A DNA stretch of 64,000 nt from Macropodus opercularis (taxonomy: Eukaryota > Chordata > Actinopteri > Anabantiformes > Osphronemidae), in contig CM061094.1 in the NCBI GenBank assembly GCA_030770545.1, positions 3,705,001 to 3,769,000 on the forward strand, written 5' to 3'. The notes under the pieces were generated by a model that did not search any database, was not told where the DNA came from, and saw only the letters and a program-made list of their open reading frames with translations. Position numbers and translations under genes: made by a program. Shown here piece after piece: positions 10,709 through 23,400 of this stretch (the stretch's first letter is position 1; each line of letters starts with the position of its first letter).

Positions 10709-13700
10709 TCTAACCTGTAGCACCAGAGACTCTTTGTCTCCCTCTAGGCGAAGTAGTCGCTCTTGGTAGGTTTCACTGGTGGTTGTTGAACACAAGTTCA
10801 CCTGGACGAAATACACATAAAATGCTTATCTTCGTTTAAACAATTCTATGTCTGAAATCACATATAAGATCAATCATTATATATGTGATCATTTAAGCTG
10901 GGCAACATCATGTTAGCTGTGATTAGTCAGGCCTGAAACTACTTTGTTCATACAGCAGAAAAGAAGTCCATATGAAGAAAACTGTTAGGGTCCAATAACA
11001 AATATTTTGCACTTTTTCTAAGAAAGAAATGATGGCTATAGAAAGGCTATAAATGATGCTGGATGCTACATAAACTTTAATTCTATCGTTGTCTGGAGTA
11101 AAGGGTGGAGAAGTTTACAATTGATCACAAACTGGACAGAGCTGGAAACTAGTGATCTTTGGCCTGTCTAAGGTGGAGACCATTAAAAACAGCAAGACGA
11201 CTTCAATTTGTGGCAAATGTGGTGACATTTCTTTGGTGTCAAGTGTGAGGTTATGATTTGCACAACTTCCTCAGTCGTCCGTCCCATTGGTACCCAGAGG
11301 ATAGATCGGACCCTCACTGGCTTATATTTATACAAAATGCATTCACAAAATTAATGAACTCAAAAATTTAATGAAAACAACATACTGTACTACTATGGTA
11401 CGTGCCGTGGTTTTGTGTTTTGTCTGTGTGTGATGTCATTTCATGGTTGCGTTTCCTGTTTGCTGTCTTGCCAAGTATTTAAGCTCCCTCACTTTGTTGG
11501 TTGGTTAGCACTGTTACTTTGGTATGTTGGTTGTTATACCTTTTACGTTATTGCTGTTACTGGCATGTGTTGCTGTTACCCAGTTTGAATGTGTCTCTGT
11601 CCTGTTCTCTATTTGGTGTGTCCTTAATTGTTACAAACATCGTCTTTGGTGTTGGATGTACGTAGTTTATTGGTCTTAAGTTTATATTCTCAGTTTGGTG
11701 TTCAACTTTTCAGTTCAATTTTATTTATAAAGTATAGCACCAATTCACAACAACTGTTATCTTAAGGCACTTTACAAGTAAGGTTTAAGACCTTACACAA
11801 CTAAACCCAACAAATCCCACAAAGAGCAAGCTTTTAATTGGAACATTGAACACTGGATACACACGGTTCTGAGTCTGACGATACATGTAGATGAGGAGAG
11901 AGAGAGACAGAGAGAAATAGAGAAGCACAGCTATGAGAGAAAAAAGAGACAAAGTTAGTCACATGTGGACATGGTGGCATGTTAGTGGATAGAATGAGTA
12001 GAAAAACAGAGGAGCTCAGTGTATGAAGGAGGTCCCCCAGCAGTCTAACCCCATAGCACCTTAACTAAGAGATGGCCAGAACCATCTCTAACTATAAGCT
12101 TTTGTTGAAAAGGAAGATTTTTGCCTCCTGTTCTATATTTGCGTAGAAACTCTAGGAACCACAAGTAGTAGTTCTGTTGGGCGCATAAGGAGCTATGTGG
12201 TCTTTAAGATAAGATGGAGCTTTATTATGAAGAGCTTTGTAAGTGAGGAGAATTTTGAATTCTATCCTAGATTTTACAGGAAGCCAATGCAGAGAAGCTG
12301 TAGGACAAATGTGATCTCTTCTTAAGTCCAGTCAGAACTGCAGCATTTTGAATTAACTGGAGGCTTTTTAAAGAGTTATTGGAACATCCTATGAGTAGCG
12401 AGTTACAGTAGTCAAGCCTAGAGGAAACAAATGCAGGGATTATTTTTTCAGCATGTGTTCAGCAGCTCTGTGAAAGGATGCTCCTAATTTTAGCAATATT
12501 CCTAAAGTGGAAGTAGGCGGTTCTTGAGATTTCTTTAATATATGATGTAAAGGAGAGATCTTGGTCTTGGTGTCTTGATGACACCAAAGTTCCTCACAGT
12601 AGAACCTGAAACCAACTTTGTCATCCAGAGTAACTATCTGATTCTGTAATGACTCTCTATGGTTTTTAGCACCAATGCTGGATTACCCCGGTTTTATCTG
12701 AGTTTAGTTGAAGGAAGTTACATCCAGGATTTGATGTCTTTTAAACAATTTTGAAGTTTGACTAATTGGTTTGTTTAATCTGGTTACATTGACAAATATA
12801 ATCTATGTATCATCTGCATAGCAATGAAAATTTATAGAGTCTTTCCTGATAATATTACAGAGAGAAGACATGTATAGACTAAAAATTGCTGGACCAAGCA
12901 CAGAACCCTGTGGAACTGCAAAGCTAATTCTTGTCTGGATGGAAGATTGATCATGAACATGAACAATTTGTAATCTGTTCAACAGATAAGATTTAAACCA
13001 ACCCAGTACTGTGCCTTTAATCCCAACGCTATGCTCCAGTCTCTGTAATAGAATGTTGTGATCTATGGTGTCGAATGCTGCACTAAGATCTAACAGGACA
13101 AGTAAAGAAGTTGTGTGAAGATCGTTAGTAACTCTAATCAGAGCTGTTTCTGTGCTATGATGTAATCTGAATCCTGACTGGAAATCGTTATACATGTTAT
13201 ACATACAAGAATTTTAGAAAGAAAGGGCAGATTACATATTGGTTTATAGTTTGCCAGTTCTCTAGGGTCGAGTGAAGTTTTTTTTCAATAAATGTTTGAC
13301 TACAGCAACCTTAAAACCCTGTTGTATGTAGCCTGTAAGCAGAGACTGGTTGATTTGATTTAATATTGACGTGCAGATTAATGAAAGAACCTCTTTGAGT
13401 AATCTAGTTGGTATCGGGCCTAAGAGACAAGTAGCTGATTTAGCAGAGTTAATTATTGAAGTTAGCTAAGTATGACCTATGGGGGAAAAGCAGTTTAAGT
13501 AAGTCATAGGTCTAACCAGCAAATTCATGATTTAATTAGTAAACACATTCATAAAAAAATGAAGAATATGTGAAACTAGCAACACAAAGTGCTTTTTTAT
13601 ATAGTATTAGATATGCTACGCAGGATTCAACTTTTATTTACAGTGATTTATAACTAAATGCACTGCATTCTACACAACCCTAACTACAGGACTGACTAAA

Positions 13701-14358
13701 TAAATAGTAATGTGTACATGGTGGATGGCAGTGGCTCAGAACTGTCCCCCAGCAATCATTCCTGTTCTCCCAGTCATGTACCGAAGTGTGCTCAGGCAAG
13801 ACACTGAACCCTAAGTTGGTGTGCGAATGTGTGTGTGAATGAGATGCAGTGTCAAAGAGCTTTGAGTACTAATAAGTAATAAATAATAATAATAAGGTAC
13901 AAATACACAAGTGCAGACAATTTACCATTTAGGTATTGAAATTTCATATTCACCTTGGCAGCACTACAGGCTACCAGACTAACTCTGTACTTTAAGTCCT
14001 ATTCTTTCTCTCACTACTTTGACCAAACAAATATTTTGTAATACATATTTTACTTTCCTCTTAACTCACAAACTGGAGACTGGAATGCAATGCCAAATTC
14101 AGCTTTGTCAGAAAATTCAAACAATGACTAACAAATTAAAGAAATAATAAATAGGAAAATCACTGCAAAACAAGAAAGACTACGAATTAGAAAGTCTGGA
14201 AATAAAAATTACCCCAAAGTAGGCATCGCTGCCTAACTAATCCTTACAGATCTGAGGAGAAGAATGGACAGGAGGAAAGGAGCCAGAGGTTGGCTCCTTA
14301 TATATATATATATATATAGATAGATAGATAGATAGATAGATGGATAGATGGATAGATG

Positions 14359-14430
<72 letters not shown>

Positions 14431-17400
14431 TATGGATAGATAGATAGATAGATAGATATAGATAGATAGATAGATATATAGATATATAGATAGATAGATA
14501 GATAGATAGATTGTCAGAGATTGCCATGGACTTTGTTTTTAATAATAGTAAAATGTTAACCTGTACATAAGAATGAAAAAAATACAATTGTTGTAGTGAT
14601 TAATATACTTGCTCAGTTTTAAGCTACTGGAAAACTGACCATAACTCCCAGGCCAGCAACATGTGATACTAATTAGATAAGGCAGAAAGTAGCAACACAT
14701 GAGTCCATGAAAGCAAACTGGCACAGAGCCCTATTTTAGTTTTCAACAATCACATGACAAAACATAACTCACAGATTGAGGAGGAACAAGAAACTATGAC
14801 ATGTGATATGTGACCGTTCAGCTGAACCACCCTGCCACAAATAGAGATGTATTTTAACTATATGTATTTAAAGCACAATATACTTATATACTATGTACAG
14901 AAATCAGGTGAGAGATTGTTTGTGATTAGTCCAGGAAGCAGAAGGAAACAAGGATACAACGTCAGATGGGTGTGGTCAACATGGAATGAAATGTGTAAAC
15001 AAAAGCACCTCTGCAGAACGAAGTATCACAGAGGCAGCACCGAAAGAGGCAAAGGCAAACCTCAAGACTTTTGTTGCTGACAGCTTGAGCCTTAAGGGCA
15101 CTGGTCTCTCACTGATTCAATTCTGTGCTATCAGATACTGCTTTGTCAACAGCAATCAGCTGACACATAATGCTTCTGATCTGTCCACAGTATTTGTGAT
15201 GCATGAATACAGATTCCAACACCAACATGTTGAGAAGCAGAACATGCAATAACATGCATCCAAACAAGGACTCCTTTTGAAGGCAACAAGTCTCTTATTG
15301 CATTGAAAACTACACTTTAACAGAAAGAACAGAAAGGACACACAAAAATCAAGCAAAAAAGACTTGAGTAAAACCTCCAGCCTCACCTTTTTGAGCCAGG
15401 AGAAGTGTTTGTAGACGTCAATAGTCTCCATGCTCCCAGCCCATTGCTGCCCTGCCTATTTCCTCTTTGCTGTCAACTGACTTTATCTGACCCTGCGAGG
15501 GTGTGTGCTTGTAAGAAAGACTGGATTCTCTGGAGTTTGCAGACGGCTCTAGTACTGTCAAGCAAATGTGTGTGTGCAACTGCGACGTTCACAGCTGTGG
15601 AGAAGTGTGTTTTACAATCTCTGCCTTGAGTGGTATAACACCCGTCTTGCTCTGTCCCCCTCCTTTTACATTATGTCTCTCTTTTCTTCTGTAGTATTAC
15701 TGTTCTGTTTTTCTCTTCCTCTCTGTACTTTCTCTTTTCTATTTTATCAAGACACTCACATTGCTGCCTCCTCTTTTTTTCCCCCCATCTACTTTTCTTT
15801 CCTCTCCTTACCCTGTTTGACTTTTTTACTTGCTTTCTTCTATTCCCATTCGCTGTCCCCTTCTTTATTCTTTTTTCTATTTCAGAGTGGTTTTGCCTCT
15901 TTTCTTCTTTGTCCCTTTTTGTGATCCGTCTGAGAGCCAAATGGCCGAGCCTAGAAAGGAGGGGGGAGGCGTGCTAGGAGACTTTGCCATTTTTCTTTTT
16001 TCCTTGTCATCTGTTTGTGTCTAAGTTTTAACACAGGTTCTTTCTCTCTTAGCCAGTCTTTCTCCCTCTCGCTCACACAACTCTTTAATAGCAGAATCGC
16101 ACGTCTGACATACACACAAAAACAAACCTGACAGAACCTTTTTATATTTACCTCTAATTACCTCTGTTTGTCTTTGAAAAGCAATTCTGCCAAAACCTGG
16201 ACTTCGGTTTGGGGGAAAATATAGTCAGAAAAAAGGATGATGTGAACAAATGCTACAATCTTTGGGTCAGCTGTAATGAGGAGTACTTACAGACTATCAC
16301 AACTTCCTGCCTCACATGCACTCATACAACATTTCCTGTTTAGATTTGTGTATATGTGAATATGTGTATTTTACCATGGTGAATCCCTTGGAGAGAGTCC
16401 CACTGCATACAGACTAATGGCAAAGCATGTGTTTTTTTGATCCTGTTCCTGCCGGTCAGCAGGGAGGAGCAGGAAGGGGGAGAACGGGGTCAGGGTAAGA
16501 ACAAGAGGGAGAATTCAACCTTACTCACACGCAAAAACAATACCTTACTGTCAAAAAGCCACAGCCTTCCTCTAGCCTTAACATCACTTTCACTCATGCC
16601 ATAAATGCCAATAAGTCAGTAAATTACTTAAAAACCCTTAACCTTAACAAAAATAACAAATGCTTCCACCTCAGTGACATTATTTGAGTCATTCAGATAT
16701 TTTTAAGGGTTAAAATCTTTCAAATGTTACGACGAACATTATAAACAAAAAAGGAAAAGCATACAGCTACTGAGAGAGAAATCAACAGAGTGAGAGATGG
16801 TTGGGCAGCAACTGTGTGCAACACGTGAGACATCTGCTGTTGAAAGAACGTAAAGCTGCTGAACTGGATCCACGATACTGTACTCATTTTTGAGAAACCA
16901 GATTTTCGGGTTCTTTGTAAGAGTAATAAATTATATTTTCTGTTATAAGGCTTACAAAAGCTCAATGCCCCAAAAATGGGATTATGTACAACATGCTTAA
17001 GAGCCTTACCTTCACATCTGCAATTAGCAATGAAAGAAAAGAACAGCAGCAGTATGGACTAAACAAAAGTGGAGAAAGAGAGAGAGAGGTAAAGTAGTGA
17101 GGGGAATTACAAATGAAAAATCTCATAGGACAGAGAGTGTGAGGGACAGAGCTCAGCCCAGGAAGAGGAGAGCTATATGGAACACATACCAACCCTTTCT
17201 ACTTGCTCCCTTCTTGCTATGCCTCTCTATGTTACAGCATGGCCCTTCAGCATGTTGGAGGCGCTTTTGGTTTTATTCAGTTCTCTCTTCTTCTTTCGTC
17301 ATGACATTACTTCCTATTTCCTTTCCTGATCTCTTCGTGTTAATGCCGTGCATTTCCCCATGTCCTCTTCTGTCTGTATTTGTATGTCTGCCTTGATTCT

Positions 17401-20400
17401 TGTCAGTTCGTTGTCTCTGTCTGTGATGTTCATAAATACAGTTACCCTGTCTGTCATTGTATTTGTTACTTTACTCTGCAATGTGCTTTTGCCGTATAAT
17501 ATCTTTGTTACCCAGTCTGTGTGCTTTGTTTGACTTGTGTAATAGAAAATGATAACCCCTGTTTTAACTCTGATAGACCCTGTACTGTTTGTCTTTTTTC
17601 TTTTGCAAAATATATTAAGCATCTATAAATTTTAAGAACTTCTCCTGGTGATTATTCACCCAGGAGAGAAGTGATTTTACATTTTTTTCAATGTTTTTCT
17701 ACAGTGATGGGTCGTGCATTTACCACCTAGGCCTTCAATGATGTCCTACTTAGTTCCACTTCAATAAACAGTACCATAAAATGACATCACGCCTCGAGAA
17801 ATCACATACAGAAGCATGCTTGCGCACTATGGAGCAAAATTAAAATGTATCACAAAAGAAATAAAAGGTGATTTAAAGATATTTGTCCACACACAAAGTC
17901 TTAATAAGTCCTATTTAAGTCATAGTTAATAAGTCATAGTGTCATAAGACACCAACAATACGGTCACAAAAAACTACTCATTGACAATCAAAGTAAACAA
18001 GCAGTCGAAAGCCGTGAACCAGGGGAACTGCTCATAGCTCAGACTGAAAGTGACAAACCTGGGGATGGTTAGCTAGCACGAGGGTTAACTGACCTTTTCT
18101 CACAAGACCCACCTTCTCTTAAATAGTACATCTGGAAAATGACCTGCCAAATATATCTTCAACCAAATCCAGAAATATTATGGCATTTGCCAAGAAATAA
18201 CAATTTAGTAGCAAATCCACTAAGCCCCAAGCACCAAACAACATTCCAAATGGCAAATGATCAAATGTCCCTCAGTTAAAGAAAAAAATGAAACAAGTCT
18301 AAAAAGTTATTCTCTATTCTATAAGCTAAGCTATTATTGAGGAAATGTTATCAGCGATTTCAGAGAACATTTCATGCATTAAGATTCCAGGGAAGATTTT
18401 TAGCTACAATACTTACAAACAGTAACCACTGAAGAAACGATTGATAAAGCTGAAGGTAAAGCTGCACTGCCAGGATGTAAAGGCATCATTAGGAAGAGTT
18501 TCATTGCTCTTAGCAGAGCAAAATGCACCTGAACATAAGACCTTGAAGAAGACCTTTAGTTTTGTCAATCAACTGCTAGCTCAGCAGTAGCCAACTTGCC
18601 TGCACATGAGAAGAAGCTGACAAACATCTTAAACCCAACATCAACTTTAACATGGAGCAGCAGGGAATATTAAATACAATTTAAATATAACAATTAAAGA
18701 GGAAACCCATTTTAGTAAGGACAATGTTAAAGCAGCACAGAAAACTCCACCAGGACCTTATTTTAAACAATAACAATAAACAGCAATAAGCATCACATCT
18801 GGATTTGTAACATCAGGAACACACTGAAAAAAGGAAGTCTCACAAGGTGCTAACACGAGTATTACTTTTAAAATGTGTTTAAATGTAAAACTGTGATGGT
18901 GGGGTAGTGTAGTGGTGTAACTTGTGTTAGCACTGTTGCCTCACAGCAAGAGGGAGGTCACGCAGGTGCCTTTCTGTGTAGTGTCAGTTTTCTGAGTACT
19001 CTGGCGCTGTCCTGCCCTCCAAAGACATACAGTTAAGTTATTTGGAGATTTTTTAAATGCCCATAGGTGTGAGTGTGAAAGTAAGTGATTCTCTGTTTAC
19101 GTACAGTCATGGCCAAAAATATCAGCACCCATGCAAAATGCAAAACTTGTCTTCACATGTTTATTGTTTTTATTTGTGCTGGAACAACACAAAAACACAG
19201 AAGAAAAGTAAAATCTGATAAAAATTCACACAGAACTCAAAAATGGAGTGGACAAAATTATTGGCATCCTTACCTTAATATTTGGTAGCACCCCCTTTGG
19301 AATAACTAAAATCAATCACTTCCTGTAACCATGAATGAGTTTCTTACACCTATCTACTGGAATTTTGGACCACTCTTCTTTTGCAAACTGCTCCGGGTCA
19401 TTCAGATTTGGAGGATGCCTTCTCCCAATTGCTGTTTTGAGATCTCTCCATAGGTGTTCTAAGAGATTCAGATCTGGACTCACCACTGCCATTTCAGAAC
19501 TCTCCAGCGCTTTGTTTGCAACCATTTCCGGGTGCTTTTTGAAGTTTGTTTTGGGTCACTGTCCTGAAGACCGATGACCTCTGGTGGAGACACAGCTTTC
19601 TGACACTGGCCACTACGTTGTGCCCCATGTTTGACTGTGCCATGATGTCCTTTACCAAAAACCTCTACTTTTGTCTCATCTGTCAACATTATGTTCTCCC
19701 AGAAGGATTGTGGTTTTGTCACATAATTTTTGGGCAAACTCCAGTCTTGCTTTTTTATGCTTTTGTGTCAGCAGTGGTGTCCTCCTGGGTCTCCTACCAT
19801 AGTGTCCCTTTTCATTCAGATGGCGATGGATAGTGCAAGCTGAGACCGTTGTACCCTGTGTCTGCAGATTAGCTTGAACTGGTTTGGAAGTTAATTGGGG
19901 TTCGTTATCCACCATTCGAACAATCATTCAATGTAATTTTTCATTTATTTTGCTCTTTTGTCCAGGTCCATGGGCTGAAAACCTCACACAGACACCTCTT
20001 TACACTTCTTTCTTTTCTCCATGCTCAGTGTGACACACAACACAGAGGTTGAATCCTCCATTTTTCCATTTTAACTGGTTACAAGTGTACTATATTGCCC
20101 ACACCTGTTACTTGCCACAGGTGTGTCTAAATACAAATTACAGGAGCATCACATGTTTGAAAAGCAATTATTTCTTACAATTTTGACAAGGTGCCAATAA
20201 TTTTGTCCAGTCTATGTTTGAGTTCTGTGTGAATTTTTGTCAGGTTTGACTTTTCTTCTCTGTCTTTTTTGTGTTCCAGTGCAAACAAAAACAATAAACA
20301 CATGAATTCCAAAACATTTGCAAAAACAATTTTCTGAGAGAAGTGTTGCATGTTCTGACAGAATTTCAAGAGTGCCGATAGTTTTGACCACGACTGTAAG

Positions 20401-23400
20401 TGATGGACTGGGACAGGCTCTGGCATACCTCTGACCATTACTAGTACAAAGCTCTAGAAAATGAGTGAGTGTGAGTGAAAATTACAATGGTGAGATAGAT
20501 AGATAGATAGACTTACCAGTAAGTGTGTGAGTGTATACTGAGCACAGTGCAATTTCTAACACAGCTGTGTAATCTATTAGGACAGTGAGAAAGTCACTGC
20601 AAATTTAAAATGAACAGCTCTCTAACATCTCAACAGAAATACTGTGTCACATAAAGCTTGCTAGATGTAATTTTAGCATAAGTGGAGTGTGGTTCTTTAG
20701 ATGGCAATGTCAGTCAAACAGTTACAGTGGATTAGGACAGCAATGTTATAAACGTGTATCTGAACACAACAGGTCTGTCAAGAAATTCAACACTACATTC
20801 AGCTGTGTAAAGCTGCACTGCCAGGATGTAAAGGCATCATTAGGAAGAGTTTCATTGCTCTTAGCAGAGCAAAATGCACCTGAACATAAGACCTTGAAGA
20901 AGACCTTTAGTTTTGTCAATCAACTGCTAGCTCAGCAGTAGCCAACTTGCCTGCACATGAGAAGAAGCTGACAAACATCTTAAACCCAACATCAACTTTA
21001 ACATGGAGCAGCAGGGAATATTAAATACAATTTAAATATAACAATTAAAGAGGAAACCCATTTTAGTAAGGACAATGTTAAAGCAGCACAGAAAACTCCA
21101 CCAGGACCTTATTTTAAACAATAAAATAACAATGCTGCAATAAGCATCACATCTGGACACAACAGGTCTGTCAAGAAATTCAACACTACATTTAGCTGTG
21201 TGTGTAGCCTGAAAACGTTGAACCTCCTATTCTGAATGTCTCAGTAGTTACTCTACAACACTCACTATTAAAACATACTGTACAGGCTATGAAAATTTCA
21301 AAAAATCTTTACTACTATTATTAATTTATGCTATTTCTGAAGCTGACACTTTAGGGCTGGTTGTTTTTTAAATAAAGGACATCTAAGAAAAGAACTCTAA
21401 AACAGGATAACAACTGCAACAGCAACAACTACAGAAAACATAATTATAAAAGGTTGTTTATTTAAAGTGTACATGATACGTACATTTCCACTCTGTAGCC
21501 AGTCAATGAGAGCCTTTGCTGTTTCTGTTGGTAACTGTGCTCTGAGGCTGTCTCTCTCCCCTTGGTTGGGCTCAAGCTCCAAGGCAAGTTTGAGGTCCTC
21601 AGCTAACTGAGTGACCTGCAGCGAACCAATGCTAAAAAGAGAACCCAGGTCATGCACGCTGCTGGAAAACTCCACTGCTCCTGCTTTTGAACCTAGACAG
21701 CATGTAAGAGAGAAGAGGAGAAGACAAAAGAGGTTAATTACATATCACAGAAATAATATTTTCAGAACCTATATACAACTGCAATAATGCACTTCTTTAA
21801 TCAGAGTCAAGTCTCAAAGCATTATTAAACATATCAAGACCGTAGCTCCACACATTACATAAACAATTATTTTAAGCCACTTGAATGTGAGCTTGCACAG
21901 TATGAACAAAAGAGAACATGAGACCATTCTTCCATCCATCTCCACTCCCAGCCATGCAGACAGAGATGTATTTGGGCAAGAGCACACAGACAAAAACATT
22001 ACTCATGCAACTCAGTCAAGATTCAAACTAAAGAAACTAAAGCAGTTATAACTGTCTGTTATTGTATATTTAATAAATACCACAAAATGGATAATTACAG
22101 GAGGTAATTACTGTAACAGGAAATATATCAATATAATTAACAATGACTGATTATGCTGACCATTTGGCTATTGTGTCTAACCTGAGGTCACATTGACAGG
22201 GGAGGAAAATTTAAGTTGTAAAAAATATAATATAATAAAAATATTTTTTTTTTATACGTTACAAGTTAATTTTTCTAACCAGCATCAACCCTAATAAAAA
22301 AAGATTTTTAGAAATGTAATGTTCTAAATGTATTTAGATATATTAGGCAGATAAATTAATGCATTGTACAGAAAAACATATCACTAAAGTGACGTTGTGG
22401 TTTGGCAATGACTGAATGATCTTACTTGCAATGATGTCATCCATCTGCTCCAGCGCTGCCTCCAGCATGTGACTGGCCTCCGTTTCCATTGTGATGGCGG
22501 GAACAGGAAGCATCAGACCTAAGGTATCTTCTGAAAAAAAAATCAGCAACTAAAAACTGTGTGCACAATAAAAAAAGTTTGAAACTGAAAATTAATATTT
22601 TTTGGTAATATTTATGTTGTTCAATACTGGGAGACGTGTATTGACTTTAAATAAAAAATATATCTAAATAAACTAAACCTTGAAGGTTTTATCACAAAGT
22701 TTCTTTTTGGATTATACTGCCGTGTGTACTGTATGTACCATCTAATCCATGCACACCAGGAAAAACACCAAGCATAAAGTGCAAGTGTATAGTCAGAGGC
22801 AATTATTATACTATATTATTATTACTAACAAAGCACTGGCACAGAAACACATACACAGAAACTGCCTTTTTATTCCTTCACATACAGTAGGATTGTCTTT
22901 CATCGCTGCCTCTGGCTGTCTCATTAACTCCTTCCATACTGACTTCCTGCATTCCACCCCACCCATCCTTACTGTCATCCGTTCTTTGCCTGGCACTCCT
23001 CCTTTTTCTTTCATGTCTGCTTCAAGACTCCCACCCCTCTGTCATGGGATTCCTTGAATGTTGAAGTCATGCTGACTTCAACTTTCAAGTAATCACAGGG
23101 AGGAATAGTGATATAATTCATGCTTCAGGGAAATAACCCCCCACTACCCACACAGAGCAGTTTATTCTGAACTACAGAAAAAAATGATTGATAAGCTTAT
23201 TTTATCCCATCAGTACATAGCTTATTCCAATCAGTTCATTTATTAATACTGTAGTAATGACATATTCCAGTCTGACAGTGTGTTTGCATCAGGTGGGTTC
23301 ACACTCTACGATGTAGTGAGTCCAAGGTCTCGCCTGAGGTGGCGCTTCGATGAAGTAGGCTGCATTGCAAGTATACCTTGGCTTTGAATTCATCAGAGCT

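Noticed and set aside
14299..14511. Regular short-unit array as a CRISPR-like locus
   Set aside because: A 4-bp unit with no unique spacers in a vertebrate genome is a microsatellite.
14237..14587. 116-residue isoleucine/serine/tyrosine-rich frame
   Set aside because: It is the GATA microsatellite read in frame (repeated SIYL).
15568..15940. Overlapping frames on both strands, one hydrophobic and one Lys/Arg-rich
   Set aside because: Produced by the polypyrimidine bias; no start context, splice signal or similarity.
20687..20941. 84-residue plus frame over the duplicated segment
   Set aside because: Spans the junction of the flanking repeat and the duplicated block; no known similarity.
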